A stretch of 40,186 nucleotides of DNA. It comes from an uncultured Succinatimonas sp. (GTDB lineage: Bacteria > Pseudomonadota > Gammaproteobacteria > Enterobacterales > Succinivibrionaceae). The notes beneath the pieces are model-generated. The model was not told where the DNA came from and did not search any database. It saw only the letters and a program-made list of their open reading frames with translations. Position numbers and translations under genes: made by a program. Below, piece by piece: positions 1 through 8,948 of this stretch (position 1 is its first letter; every line of letters starts with the position of its first letter). The stretch spans positions 1-40,186 of the forward strand of contig CAJKNC010000004.1 in assembly GCA_905201175.1 (NCBI GenBank), read 5' to 3'.

Positions 1-875
1 TACTTTAAAAGCTCTAATAAAAACTCCGCTAAAATTGCCGCGCGCTCTTGTGGAGTAAAAACAAAAGCTTTTGCGTCCTTTTTATATAATTTTTCTATAA
101 ATTCCTGAGGATCCTGTTTATTACATAAAGTATTGCTTAAAGCATCTAAAAGCTCTAAAACTTTTTCAATTTTTTGCGTTCTTATAAGATCTGCGGCAGC
201 AAAAGGAGCCCCTGCACTTAAGCATAATGCTTGAGCTGCATATTTAGTGTCTACTTTTAGCTCCTCAAGCTCATGATAGGCACTCTTAAAATCCGGTTTT
301 TTTATATAAACCTTAAAAGCTCGCGACAAAATCGTAGGCAGCAATGCATCGGTACTCTTAGTAAGCATAATTATTAAGGTGTTGCTGGGAGGTTCCTCAA
401 AAGTCTTTAGCATAGCATTAGCCGCAGCCTCTGGCATCAGATGCGCATTGGATATTACTGCGACCTTGCCGCGAGCTCCCATTGAAGACTGTACTAGCCA
501 ATCTTGAAAGCGCCGCAAAGTATCAATACGCAGTGAAGTACCGTCTGCTTTTATCGCATTATCTAACAAGTCTGAGGCTTTATGACTAAGATCCTCTTCT
601 TGATCAAAGCTTTCCTTAGTTGAACTTAAAACTGCTAAAAAATCAGGATGGCTTAGACTTTCATCGCTCAGCTGCATGCAGGAGTGACATTTTCCGCAAG
701 GCTGCCTTCCCTGGGGATTTTCGCATAGGAACAGCTTCGCTATTGCAACAGCCAGACTTGCACTTTGCAAACGGAGATCGCCTGAAATAATTATTGATGC
801 TGGCAGACGCTTTAATTCTAAGGCTAAAGCAACTTCATCATATGCGCTTTGAAGCCACGGCTTTAAAGTAAGCAT
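1..875 (-). CDS. holB: DNA polymerase III subunit delta' (partial, C-terminus beyond window)
   Basis: Clamp-loader delta' subunit, which with delta and tau/gamma opens the beta sliding clamp for chromosomal replication. Translating from the ATG at 873-875 gives about 291 codons open to the left edge; E. coli HolB is 334 residues, so roughly the last 40 are missing. Seen: a four-cysteine zinc module (C51, C60, C63, C66, the first spaced CENPQGRQPC) as in delta', followed by a stretch matching the family (NAHLMPEAAANAMLKTFEEP). The region where a Walker A loop would be lacks a GKT/S signature, as usual for delta'. The SRC motif typical of clamp-loader subunits appears as LSRAF. The start overlaps the end of tmk by 13 bp, so translation is probably coupled; tmk-holB order is the enteric order. 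Confidence 0.93.
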   Translation of the reverse strand, partial: MLTLKPWLQSAYDEVALALELKRLPASIIISGDLRLQSASLAVAIAKLFLCENPQGRQPCGKCHSCMQLSDESLSHPDFLAVLSSTKESFDQEEDLSHKASDLLDNAIKADGTSLRIDTLRRFQDWLVQSSMGARGKVAVISNAHLMPEAAANAMLKTFEEPPSNTLIIMLTKSTDALLPTILSRAFKVYIKKPDFKSAYHELEELKVDTKYAAQALCLSAGAPFAAADLIRTQKIEKVLELLDALSNTLCNKQDPQEFIEKLYKKDAKAFVFTPQERAAILAEFLLELLK

Positions 876-1483
876 GAAATTTCCTCTAAAGCACGAGAGA
901 CAACCTGGGAAAAAGGAGCTTCGGCATTGATGACTTTTACCTCATGCGGATGCGTATGGGCATAATCTAAATAAGCCTGGCGGACTCTTTCAAAAAAAGC
1001 ATATTCAGATAATTCAAAACGATCCAAAGCTCCTCTTTGTCTGACACGCTCTAAGCCAACTTTAGGATTTAAATCTAATAACAAGGTTAAATCTGGTTTA
1101 AAATCTCCTATAGCAACTTGTCTGGCCTTATTGATAAGCTCTAAATCCATGCCTCTGCCGCCGCCTTGATAAGCAATTGAAGAAAGATCATGACGATCAC
1201 ATATCACATCTATATTTTGTGACAATAAGGGCTTTATCTTAGTATTAACCAATTGAGAACGAGCAGCATACATAAGCAGCAGCTCGCACCTATCACATAA
1301 ATCTTCATCATTGCGGGGAGTTTTTAAAATCTGTCTTATCTGTTCTGCAATTGCAGTGCCGCCAGGCTCGCGAACACATTCAACTTTGTGTTCCTTAGCT
1401 TCTAAAAACTCTTTTATTTTTGCTATAAGCGATGATTTACCAGCGCCTTCAACACCCTCTAATGTAATAAATAAACCTGACAT
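863..1483 (-). CDS. tmk: Thymidylate kinase
   Basis: Phosphorylates dTMP to dTDP with ATP, in cytoplasmic dTTP synthesis. 206 residues, close to E. coli Tmk (213). Seen: P-loop GVEGAGKSS at residues 10-18, the DRHDLSSIAYQGGGRG segment that binds dTMP, and an Arg-rich LID-like segment (ERVRQRGALDRFE). I chose the ATG at 1481-1483, giving MSGLFITLEG; an in-frame extension to 1573 adds 30 residues with no family counterpart and overlaps mltG. The Shine-Dalgarno is weak (GAAG). It sits 34 bp after mltG and overlaps holB by 13 bp, consistent with an mltG-tmk-holB operon. Confidence 0.96.
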   Translation of the reverse strand: MSGLFITLEGVEGAGKSSLIAKIKEFLEAKEHKVECVREPGGTAIAEQIRQILKTPRNDEDLCDRCELLLMYAARSQLVNTKIKPLLSQNIDVICDRHDLSSIAYQGGGRGMDLELINKARQVAIGDFKPDLTLLLDLNPKVGLERVRQRGALDRFELSEYAFFERVRQAYLDYAHTHPHEVKVINAEAPFSQVVSRALEEISCLL

Positions 1484-1517
1484 CTTATAATCTTCGAATA
1501 ATATAAAAAAACAATAG

Positions 1518-2684
1518 CTATTTTTTACTGGCTTGATTTTCAACCACAGTTGCGGTCTTATTTTCACCTGCAAGTGAAGGTTCTTCTTTATCTATATTCT
1601 TTTTAGCTTCATTTCTATATTCACGCAGCTTCCTGCGATAATCAGCAACAGCCTGATTATGAGCCTTAAGCGATGAAGAAAAAACATGGCCTTCTTTTGG
1701 AGATACTCCTGCTGCCACAAAATATAAGGCCTTAGTTTTAGCCGGATGCAATACCGCATCAATTGAAGCTTCTCTTGGCATCGCTATCGGAGTTGGCGGC
1801 AAGCCTTCGCGCGTATAGGTATTATAGATAGTGTCCTTATTCAAATGACCGCGAGTTAATTTTCCTGAAAAAGTCGGCGACAAGCCATACATAACCGTGG
1901 GATCTGTTTGCAGACGCATTTTCTTTTTTAAACGATTATAAAAAACACCTGCGACTTGAGGCCGTTCGCTGTCTAGCATAGTCTCACGCTCAACAATTGA
2001 AGCTAAAATCAAAGCCTCATATGGGTCATTTAAATATAAATCCGGATCTCGATCATTCCAGGCCTTACGCATATATTTTGCCATTTTAAATAAAGACTGC
2101 TTAATTACAGAGCTAAAAGGCACTTCGTCAAGCATAAGATAGGTTGCCGGCAAAAGTAAGCCTTCAAAGGAATCATGGGCTCCCCCTAAGGCTTCTAATA
2201 AATCCCTGTTATCTGCAAAAACGGTCTCCATATACTGTCGAGGTTTGCTGATTTCCTCAAAAAACTTATCTTCTTTTAAATCGCTTTTTCTAAATTTATT
2301 CAGCAGGCTTTCAAAGGTGCTTCCCTCGACAATTGTAACTGTCGGGTAAAGTTTTTCTACCACATTGCCTTCAACCATATCCTTGAGGATCTGCCCTAAG
2401 GTTTTAGTGCCGTCGATTAAATATTCGCCTCGCTTTAAATCTAAAAGCTCAGGATGCCTTTTTAACCATAAGCTAATTAGAGGTTTATATAGCTTATTAT
2501 CCACAAGATCATCACAAACTTTTAAAGCTCCGGATCCTTCCTTTAACTGATAATGCTTTTCCTGAGCCTTAACTTTTAGGTCATAAATGCCATAAAAGGA
2601 TTCATAGACTAATGCGATGCTAAAAATTGAAGCTGCAATCAAGGATAAAAATAAACCTAGATATACCTTATGTTTTTTTTGCAT
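1518..2684 (-). CDS. mltG: Endolytic murein transglycosylase MltG (YceG)
   Basis: Inner-membrane lytic transglycosylase that cuts nascent peptidoglycan strands and so sets glycan length. 388 residues from the ATG at 2682-2684. I prefer this ATG because a GGGA lies 8 nt upstream; a TTG two codons earlier would sit only 2-3 nt from it. Seen: one N-terminal membrane segment at about residues 8-27, a LysM-like periplasmic region, and the catalytic YceG block (LASIVERETM, probable catalytic Glu at about 232, then RLQTDPTVMYG). About 45 residues at the C-terminus are charged, low-complexity and absent from the E. coli protein (340 residues). First gene of the mltG-tmk-holB run, divergent from valS. 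Confidence 0.95.
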   Translation of the reverse strand: MQKKHKVYLGLFLSLIAASIFSIALVYESFYGIYDLKVKAQEKHYQLKEGSGALKVCDDLVDNKLYKPLISLWLKRHPELLDLKRGEYLIDGTKTLGQILKDMVEGNVVEKLYPTVTIVEGSTFESLLNKFRKSDLKEDKFFEEISKPRQYMETVFADNRDLLEALGGAHDSFEGLLLPATYLMLDEVPFSSVIKQSLFKMAKYMRKAWNDRDPDLYLNDPYEALILASIVERETMLDSERPQVAGVFYNRLKKKMRLQTDPTVMYGLSPTFSGKLTRGHLNKDTIYNTYTREGLPPTPIAMPREASIDAVLHPAKTKALYFVAAGVSPKEGHVFSSSLKAHNQAVADYRRKLREYRNEAKKNIDKEEPSLAGENKTATVVENQASKK

Positions 2685-2898
2685 ATACAATTTCCCAATA
2701 ACTTAAATTGATTTTAGCAAATTTTGGTTAAAGCCTCTCTGAATTTCTATGCATTATCAAAATAACCCTGTTTGGTGGCCATAAGTTGTATCTTTAATAA
2801 TAGCTTTAATTTTTTATCCTGTAAGTTATATCCTTTATAGTGTAAAATGAACAATTTGTATCAGTAATTAAAGCCCAATTATTACAGGTTTCTAATTT
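2685..2898. promoter_or_regulatory. Divergent intergenic region mltG / valS
   Basis: AT-rich 214-bp gap that must hold the promoters of both flanking genes. On the plus strand TAAAAT at 2843-2848 and TATAGT just upstream are possible -10 elements for valS, but no convincing -35 accompanies them. I cannot assign a promoter firmly and see no operator-like palindrome. Confidence 0.3.
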
Positions 2899-5769
2899 AT
2901 GGAAATGGAAAAAACCTATCAGCCAGAAAAATTTGAAAACGGCATCTACCAGAAGTGGGAAGCCAATGGCTTATTTAAACCTAGCGGTGACAACAGCAAA
3001 GGGGCTTACTCTATCGCCCTGCCGCCGCCTAATGTTACCGGCTCTTTACATATGGGCCATGCTTTCCAGCAGACAATTATGGATACCCTCATTCGTTATC
3101 ACCGCATGCAAGGATTTAATACCTTATGGCAATGCGGCACTGACCATGCTGGTATTGCGACCCAAATGGTTGTAGAACGCAAATTAGCCAAAGAAGAGCA
3201 ATTAACTCGTCACGACTTAGGCAGAGAAGCTTTTATCGACAGAATCTGGAAATGGAAGGAACAGTCAGGCGGTACCATTACCAAACAGATGCGCCGCTTA
3301 GGAACTTCTGTTGACTGGAGCCGCGAACGTTTCACTATGGATGAAGGTTTATCTAAGGCAGTATTGGAAGTTTTCGTGCGCCTTTATGATGAAGATCTTA
3401 TCTACAGAGGCAAACGCTTAGTTAACTGGGATCCAAAATTACGTACAGCAATCTCTGATCTTGAAGTTGAAAACCGTGATGTGAAAGGCTTCATGTGGTA
3501 TATGAAATACAAGCTTGCCGACGGCGTTAAAACCGCCGACGGCAAAGATTACTTAATGATTGCCACTACACGTCCTGAAACCATGCTAGGCGATACTGCC
3601 GTTGCAGTTAACCCTTCTGATGAGCGCTTCAAATCTGTAGTAGGTAAATATCTTATTCTGCCGCTTGTAAACCGCCGCATTCCAATTATTGCCGATATCC
3701 ATGCAGATATGACTACCGGCACCGGCTGCGTAAAGATTACCCCAGCACATGATTTCAACGATTATGCTGTAGGCAAGCGCTGCCATCTGCCGATGCTTAA
3801 TATCTTAACTGAGGATGCTCATATCCGCGACAGCGCTGAAGTATTCGACAGCGATGGTGTCAGCACTGATGCTGTATCATCTTATATTCCTGAAGCCTAC
3901 CGCGGTCTTGACCGCTTTGAAGCTAGAGAACGCATCGTCGAGGATTTAAAGGCTCAAGGACTGTTAGACCATATTGAAGATCATGAGCTCTCTCAGCCTT
4001 TTGGCGATCGTGGCGGCGTTCCCATTGAACCTATGCTTACCGATCAATGGTATGTCCGCGCTTCTGTATTAGGCAAGCCTGCTGTTGAAGCTGTAAAAGA
4101 CGGACGTATTAAATTTGTCCCGGCACAGTACGCTAATATGTACTATTCCTGGATGAATGATCTGCAGGATTGGTGTATTTCCAGACAGTTATGGTGGGGT
4201 CACAGAATTCCTGCATGGTATGATGAAAATGGCAAGGTTTATGTAGCTCACAGCGAAGAAGAATGCCGCAGCAAATATAATTTGAATGCCGATATCAAGC
4301 TGACTCGTGACCCAGACGTGCTTGATACATGGTTTTCTTCTGCCTTATGGACTTTCTCTACCTTAGGCTGGCCTGACAATACTGTTGAATTACAGACCTT
4401 CCACCCTACCTCATGCCTAGTTACCGGTTTTGATATCATCTTCTTCTGGGTAGCACGCATGATCATGATGACCATGCATTTTATGAAGAACGCCGACGGC
4501 ACCCCACAAGTTCCATTTAAGACTGTTTATGTAACAGGACTTATTCGTGACGAAGAAGGCAAAAAGATGTCCAAATCTAAAGGTAATGTTTTAGATCCTT
4601 TAGATATGATTGACGGCATCGGCATTGAGGAATTAGTTCAAAAACGCACTGCTAACATGATGCAGCCGCAGATGGCTGAAAAAATCGCAAAGAGAACCCG
4701 CAAGCAGTTCCCTGAGGGCATCGCAGCTCACGGAACTGATGCTTTACGCTTCACTCTGTGTGCTTTAGCTTCTAACGGCAGAGACATTAACTGGGATATG
4801 AAGCGCTTAGACGGCTACCGTAATTTCTGCAATAAGATTTGGAACGCTTCCCGCTTTGTACTAATGAATGTTGGTTCAATGCAGCTTACTAAGCCTCAAG
4901 ATGAAGACTTGAATTTAGCTGATCGTTTTATCCGCTCTCGCTTATCAAAAACCATCTCAGAGGTTTGCAATGCCATTGAAGCTTACCGCTTCGATCAGTT
5001 AGCTAATACTCTCTATGAATTCATCTGGAATGAATACTGCGATTGGTATGTTGAATTTACTAAAGCTATCTTAAAGTCGGATGAAACTACTGACAAGCAG
5101 AAGAATGCTGCAGCCTATACTTTAGTTGAAGTGCTTGAAGCAATTATGCGCTTAGCTCACCCAGTAATGCCGTTCTTAACAGAGACAATTTGGGCTCAAA
5201 CAGCCCCTATGGTCGGCAAGAGCAACGCCGAAAACACTATTATGGTTGCACCATTCCCTAACAGTGCCGATTTTGATGTTGATGCCCAGGCAGAAGCTCA
5301 AATCGAATACATCAAAGACTTTGCAACTACTGTACGCAACTTAAGAGCAGAAATGAAGGTCGGACCTTCGGTGATCTTAGCTCCTATCATGCGCGGAGCA
5401 AATGAACAAGAGCAAGAATGTGCGCAAAAGAACTTTATATATATAAAGAACTTAGCTAATATCGATCCGATTTCTTTCATTTCTAAGAATGAATCTGTTC
5501 CTCCTTGTGCCTCCAAGCCTTTGCGTGAAGCTGAGGTTTTAATCCCCATGAAGAATCTTATCAATAAAGATGAGGAGATTAAGCGTCTTGAGGGAATGAT
5601 TGACAAGCTTATGGGCAACATCAGAAGCGGTGAGGCTAAGCTTTCAAATGAAGCCTTTGTCAAGAAAGCTCCAGCTAAGATTATTGAAGGTGCTCGCGCT
5701 CAGCTAGAACTTAATAAGACCCAGCTGTCCAAGGTCCAGGCTCAGCTAGAGCAAATGAAGAACCTTTAA
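2899..5769 (+). CDS. valS: Valyl-tRNA synthetase
   Basis: Class I aminoacyl-tRNA synthetase charging tRNA-Val, with an editing domain for misactivated threonine. 956 residues (E. coli 951) with near-continuous similarity to E. coli ValS. Seen: HIGH-type motif in PPPNVTGSLHMGHA at residues 41-54, editing-domain motif TTRPETMLGDT, DWCISRQLWWGHRIPAW, KMSKS at 556-560, an anticodon-binding region around DWYVEFTKAI, and a C-terminal coiled-coil arm over roughly the last 70 residues. ATG codons occur at 2899 and 2905; the second would match the E. coli N-terminus (MEKTY) and either is possible, as the AGG upstream is weakly placed. Monocistronic: it ends at a strong terminator and faces metY. Confidence 0.98.
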   Translation: MEMEKTYQPEKFENGIYQKWEANGLFKPSGDNSKGAYSIALPPPNVTGSLHMGHAFQQTIMDTLIRYHRMQGFNTLWQCGTDHAGIATQMVVERKLAKEEQLTRHDLGREAFIDRIWKWKEQSGGTITKQMRRLGTSVDWSRERFTMDEGLSKAVLEVFVRLYDEDLIYRGKRLVNWDPKLRTAISDLEVENRDVKGFMWYMKYKLADGVKTADGKDYLMIATTRPETMLGDTAVAVNPSDERFKSVVGKYLILPLVNRRIPIIADIHADMTTGTGCVKITPAHDFNDYAVGKRCHLPMLNILTEDAHIRDSAEVFDSDGVSTDAVSSYIPEAYRGLDRFEARERIVEDLKAQGLLDHIEDHELSQPFGDRGGVPIEPMLTDQWYVRASVLGKPAVEAVKDGRIKFVPAQYANMYYSWMNDLQDWCISRQLWWGHRIPAWYDENGKVYVAHSEEECRSKYNLNADIKLTRDPDVLDTWFSSALWTFSTLGWPDNTVELQTFHPTSCLVTGFDIIFFWVARMIMMTMHFMKNADGTPQVPFKTVYVTGLIRDEEGKKMSKSKGNVLDPLDMIDGIGIEELVQKRTANMMQPQMAEKIAKRTRKQFPEGIAAHGTDALRFTLCALASNGRDINWDMKRLDGYRNFCNKIWNASRFVLMNVGSMQLTKPQDEDLNLADRFIRSRLSKTISEVCNAIEAYRFDQLANTLYEFIWNEYCDWYVEFTKAILKSDETTDKQKNAAAYTLVEVLEAIMRLAHPVMPFLTETIWAQTAPMVGKSNAENTIMVAPFPNSADFDVDAQAEAQIEYIKDFATTVRNLRAEMKVGPSVILAPIMRGANEQEQECAQKNFIYIKNLANIDPISFISKNESVPPCASKPLREAEVLIPMKNLINKDEEIKRLEGMIDKLMGNIRSGEAKLSNEAFVKKAPAKIIEGARAQLELNKTQLSKVQAQLEQMKNL

Positions 5770-5783
5770 TTTAAAGCTTACTT

Positions 5784-5818
5784 AAAAAAGCCTATCTTAA
5801 AAAAGATAGGCTTTTTTT
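5784..5818. terminator. Bidirectional rho-independent terminator, valS / metY
   Basis: Perfect 8-bp stem CCTATCTT (5791-5798) / AAGATAGG (5803-5810) with an AAAA loop. It is flanked by AAAAAAG on the left and CTTTTTTT on the right, so each strand reads hairpin plus T-tract. It lies 15-50 bp past valS and 25-60 bp past the metY stop. Confidence 0.92.
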
Positions 5819-5842
5819 ATTGATTATATTTATAATCAACCA

Positions 5843-7120
5843 TTAAACCTGTGCTAAAGCTTGCTCTAAGTCTGCAATAATATCTTCTAAAGACTCTAAG
5901 CCTACAGATAATCTTACTAAGCCCGGAGTAATGCCGCAGGCAGTTAGCTGTTCATCGGTTAATTGTCTATGTGTAGAGCTTGCCGGATGCAGCAGGCAAG
6001 TGCGAATATCAGCTACGTGCACTTCTGGAGAGGCCATCTTAACATGATCGATTAAAGCAGAGCCTGCCTGACGTCCGCCTTTTAACTCTAGTGACAAAAC
6101 GCCGGAGCATAAGCCGTCTTTTAAATATTTCTTTGATAGCTCATGGAATGGAGAAGACTCCAGACCAGCATAAATTACTTTTGATATCTTAGGATGCTTT
6201 TCTAAATACTTAGCTACAGCCAAAGCATTCTCACTATGGCGTCTGATGCGTAAGGCTAAAGTCTCTAAGCCTAAGTTGATATAAAAAGCTCCTTGTGCAG
6301 TCTGACATAGGCCTAAATCACGCATGATTTGAACACGTGCTTTCACAATATAGGCCATATTGCCGAAGGCTTTAGTATAAATTAAGCCGTGATAAGAATC
6401 ATCCGGAGTTACAAATTCAGGGAATTTCTCAGATGCAGCCCAGTCGAATTTACCGCTATCAACAACTACGCCGCCAACTTGTACAGCATGGCCATCCATA
6501 TATTTAGTTGTTGAATGAACGACAATATCTGCGCCAAAGTCAAATGGACGGCACAAGTATGGAGTAGCAAAAGTATTATCAACAATCAAAGGCACATGAT
6601 GATCATGAGCAATTTTTGCCATGCGGCTGATATCTAAAACAGTCAGCGCCGGATTTGCAATAGTCTCGCCAAAGAAGGCCTTTGTATTGTCTTTAAAAGC
6701 CTGAGAAATTTCTTCATCAGAGGCAGTTTGATCGACAAAGCTGACCTCAATTCCCATACGCTTAAAGGTAACAGCCATTAAATTAAATGTACCGCCATAG
6801 ACACTTGAGCTGCAGACAATATGATCGCCTGCTTTAGCTAAAGTTAAAATGGCAGCTAAAGTTGCAGCTTGGCCTGAGGAGGTGCACATTGCACCAACGC
6901 CGCCTTCTAAAGCTGCAATTTTTTTCTCAACAGCATCTACTGTAGGATTAGCCAAACGCGTATAAAAAAAGCCAGGAGCTTTTAAATCAAAAAGATCTGC
7001 TATAGCTTGAGTTGAATCATATCTAAAAGTGGTGCTTTGGCAAATAGGTAAAACACGAGGACCGCCATTTTCCGGGGTATAGCCTGCATGCAGGCTTAAA
7101 GTTTCAAAAGAATCACTCAC
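5843..7120 (-). CDS. metY: O-acetylhomoserine aminocarboxypropyltransferase (MetY family)
   Basis: PLP-dependent Cys/Met-metabolism enzyme; the family makes homocysteine (or methionine) from O-acetylhomoserine and sulfide (or methanethiol). 425 residues. Seen: N-terminal ETLSLHAGY, the YTRLANPTVDAVEKKIAALEGG block, SSGQAATLAA, VDNTFATPYL, and the PLP-lysine segment HSTTKYMDGHA (K206). The long form and the sequence VVHSTTKYMDGH-VGGVVVD resemble MetY more than MetB or MetC. Start: an AAGGAG at 7127-7132 sits 6 nt before a GTG at 7118-7120; an in-frame ATG at 7144 lies upstream of that ribosome-binding site and is unlikely. Stands alone behind a 340-bp leader. Substrate preference (acetyl versus succinyl homoserine) is inferred from the family only. 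Confidence 0.9.
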   Translation of the reverse strand: MSDSFETLSLHAGYTPENGGPRVLPICQSTTFRYDSTQAIADLFDLKAPGFFYTRLANPTVDAVEKKIAALEGGVGAMCTSSGQAATLAAILTLAKAGDHIVCSSSVYGGTFNLMAVTFKRMGIEVSFVDQTASDEEISQAFKDNTKAFFGETIANPALTVLDISRMAKIAHDHHVPLIVDNTFATPYLCRPFDFGADIVVHSTTKYMDGHAVQVGGVVVDSGKFDWAASEKFPEFVTPDDSYHGLIYTKAFGNMAYIVKARVQIMRDLGLCQTAQGAFYINLGLETLALRIRRHSENALAVAKYLEKHPKISKVIYAGLESSPFHELSKKYLKDGLCSGVLSLELKGGRQAGSALIDHVKMASPEVHVADIRTCLLHPASSTHRQLTDEQLTACGITPGLVRLSVGLESLEDIIADLEQALAQV

Positions 7121-7132
7121 AAATAGCTCCTT
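7118..7132 (-). promoter_or_regulatory. Shine-Dalgarno and GTG start of metY
   Basis: AAGGAG (minus strand 7132-7127), 6-nt spacer, GTG (7120-7118), AGT GAT. This near-consensus site decides the start in favour of GTG over the upstream in-frame ATG. Confidence 0.85.
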
Positions 7133-7462
7133 AATATATTCCATATGTGATTTAAATAAATATTACCAAGATTAGCTAATTTATATTAAATTTAATCTTT
7201 TGCGCAAAATTTGGGCATATTAAATTTTTAATAATTTTAAAAAATTTTTTTATCATTGCTAAGCCTGCAGAGATGGCCAGCAAAATCCTTATTATTCTCG
7301 ATCCAGATCTTTAGCTTATTTTTGCCAAAAAAATTTTTAAAATAATTAAGTGAGCTTCAATAGCTAAAATTTTTTACTGAATTTAGGAGAAATTGCCGCA
7401 AAAGCATTTATGTCTTTTTTATAGATGATAAACGTATAAAACATACTTTTAAGACAACAGCC
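7121..7462 (-). promoter_or_regulatory. Long AT-rich leader/promoter region of metY
   Basis: A 342-bp gene-free stretch between the ispH terminator and metY. It must contain the metY promoter, but I could not pick a convincing -35/-10 pair. One imperfect hairpin is visible at 7256-7283 (TTGCT/AGCAA outer stem, GCC/GGC inner stem). I saw no clear MetJ box and no SAM-riboswitch-like fold, and no credible small ORF. Confidence 0.35.
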
Positions 7463-7463
7463 T

Positions 7464-7503
7464 AAAAAACAAAATTGCCCCGGTTATTACTAACAAGGGC
7501 AAT
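7464..7503 (-). terminator. Rho-independent terminator after ispH
   Basis: On the minus strand, 7 bp downstream of the ispH stop: ATTGCCC / GGGCAAT outer stem (7497-7503 with 7474-7480), inner GTTA/TAAC stem, then TTTGTTTTTT. Ends the ribF-ileS-lspA-ispH operon. Confidence 0.88.
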
Positions 7504-7509
7504 AAAAAT

Positions 7510-8442
7510 CTAAATTTCCTTAGGCAATGGGAAGATCCTATCGTGTGCCTGCGGACCGACACTTTCGCAACTATCAGCTCCATGCTTTTTTAAAAAAGCA
7601 ATTATATCATCAATCACATATTCAGGTGCCGAAGCTCCTGCTGTAAGCCCTAAAGTCTTAACGCCGTCGAGCCATTTAAGATCAAATTGAGTACTGTCAT
7701 CAATAAGATAAGCCTTAGTGTTTTCCGCTAAAGCTACCTCTCGCAGTCGATTTGAATTAGATGAATTTGCTGAGCCGGCAATAATCACAACATCGCAAAG
7801 CTTAGCTAATTCTCTTACAGCATTTTGACGCTCCTGCGTTGCATTGCAGGTATCGTCGGTTTTAGGTCCCTGAATATTAGGAAAGCGCTCTTTTAAAGCT
7901 AAAACAGTTCGCTTAGTTTCATCTACAGATAAGGTAGTCTGAGTTGCAAAGAAAGCATTGTCACCATCAATATTAAGCTTTGCTACATCTTCTGCAGTTA
8001 AAATTACATGGACCTTAGACTTATCGCCTAGGTATTGTCCAATTGTGCCAATAACTTCCTGATGTCCAGGATGACCGATAACAACCGCTTCCTGACCGCG
8101 CTTTGAAGCCAGATTCATCTTGCGATGAATACCCGTTACTACAGGGCAAGTTGCATCAATAATGGTAAGCTTTAGATTGCGAGCCCTCCGTTCAATTTCC
8201 TCACTCACACCATGAGCTGAAAAAATCAATACCGACTTGGGCGGAACTTCTTCTAAAGAATCTACAAAATGAGCTCCCAGCTTTTTGAGATCGGCTACAA
8301 CATGCGCATTATGAACAACCTCATGCAAAACATAAACCTTATCAGGCCCATATTTATCTAAAGTTTTCTCTACAGTATTGATAGCTCGATATACGCCAGC
8401 ACACATCCCGCGAGCATTAGCAAGCAAAATCTTAAAGCTCAT
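7510..8442 (-). CDS. ispH: 4-hydroxy-3-methylbut-2-enyl diphosphate reductase
   Basis: Last step of the DXP isoprenoid pathway: reduces HMBPP to IPP and DMAPP using a [4Fe-4S] cluster. 310 residues (E. coli 316). Seen: the three cluster cysteines C14 (RGMCAGV), C99 (DATCP) and C199 (DTCNAT); the HEVVHN and SAHGVS histidine motifs; the proton-relay Glu in GHQEV (about E129); and SSNSNRL near the C-terminus. Its ATG overlaps the lspA stop by 4 bp. In E. coli fkpB separates lspA from ispH; here it does not. It works with dxr, encoded in the same window. Confidence 0.97.
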   Translation of the reverse strand: MSFKILLANARGMCAGVYRAINTVEKTLDKYGPDKVYVLHEVVHNAHVVADLKKLGAHFVDSLEEVPPKSVLIFSAHGVSEEIERRARNLKLTIIDATCPVVTGIHRKMNLASKRGQEAVVIGHPGHQEVIGTIGQYLGDKSKVHVILTAEDVAKLNIDGDNAFFATQTTLSVDETKRTVLALKERFPNIQGPKTDDTCNATQERQNAVRELAKLCDVVIIAGSANSSNSNRLREVALAENTKAYLIDDSTQFDLKWLDGVKTLGLTAGASAPEYVIDDIIAFLKKHGADSCESVGPQAHDRIFPLPKEI

Positions 8443-8948
8443 TTTTTTTCCTCAGAGTCTTTTCCCCAAATACTGGCAATAATCAAAAGAGCAGCTCCAA
8501 CGCACACGCCTATATCAGCTACATTAAAGGCAGGATATGCCCAGAAACCTTCATCTGTCTTAATGTAAAACAAAAGAAAATCCACAACATGTCCTAATAC
8601 TATACGATCAATTAAATTGCCTATAGCACCGCCGATAATGAGACTTATTCCCAAGCAGGTCCACGGCTTGCTAGCAGGAGTCTTCAATAATAAGACTAGC
8701 AAAAATAAGCTAATAAAAATGGCTACGCCTACAAAGAACCACCTTTGCCATCCGCCCATTGAGGCTAGAAAACTAAAAGCAGCTCCTGTATTGTAGACAT
8801 GAATTATATTAAAAAATGGAGTGACCTCGATACCTGGGGAATGATAATCTATCCCTTTAACTACTAAATACTTAGTAAATTGATCGAGGACAATCCATAA
8901 CAGGCTGATAATTAAATACAGCCTGCCATTTGCTTTTACCTTAGCCAT
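8439..8948 (-). CDS. lspA: Lipoprotein signal peptidase (signal peptidase II)
   Basis: Inner-membrane aspartyl protease that removes signal peptides from diacylglyceryl-modified prolipoproteins. 169 residues (E. coli 164). Seen: four hydrophobic segments (about residues 9-29, 67-87, 93-112, 140-160) and the catalytic aspartates in NLIDRIVLGHVVDFL and FNVADIG. The ATG overlaps the ileS stop by one base (TAATG) and its own stop overlaps ispH by 4 bp, so ileS-lspA-ispH is tightly coupled. Confidence 0.96.
   Translation of the reverse strand: MAKVKANGRLYLIISLLWIVLDQFTKYLVVKGIDYHSPGIEVTPFFNIIHVYNTGAAFSFLASMGGWQRWFFVGVAIFISLFLLVLLLKTPASKPWTCLGISLIIGGAIGNLIDRIVLGHVVDFLLFYIKTDEGFWAYPAFNVADIGVCVGAALLIIASIWGKDSEEKK

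Noticed and set aside
1484..1573. In-frame N-terminal extension of Tmk
   Set aside because: It overlaps the end of mltG and adds residues with no counterpart before the P-loop region.
7121..7144. ATG start for MetY eight codons upstream of the GTG
   Set aside because: The near-consensus AAGGAG lies downstream of that ATG and is ideally spaced for the GTG.
7121..7462. SAM riboswitch or small ORF before metY
   Set aside because: No conserved core and no ORF with a ribosome-binding site was found; only one imperfect hairpin is present.
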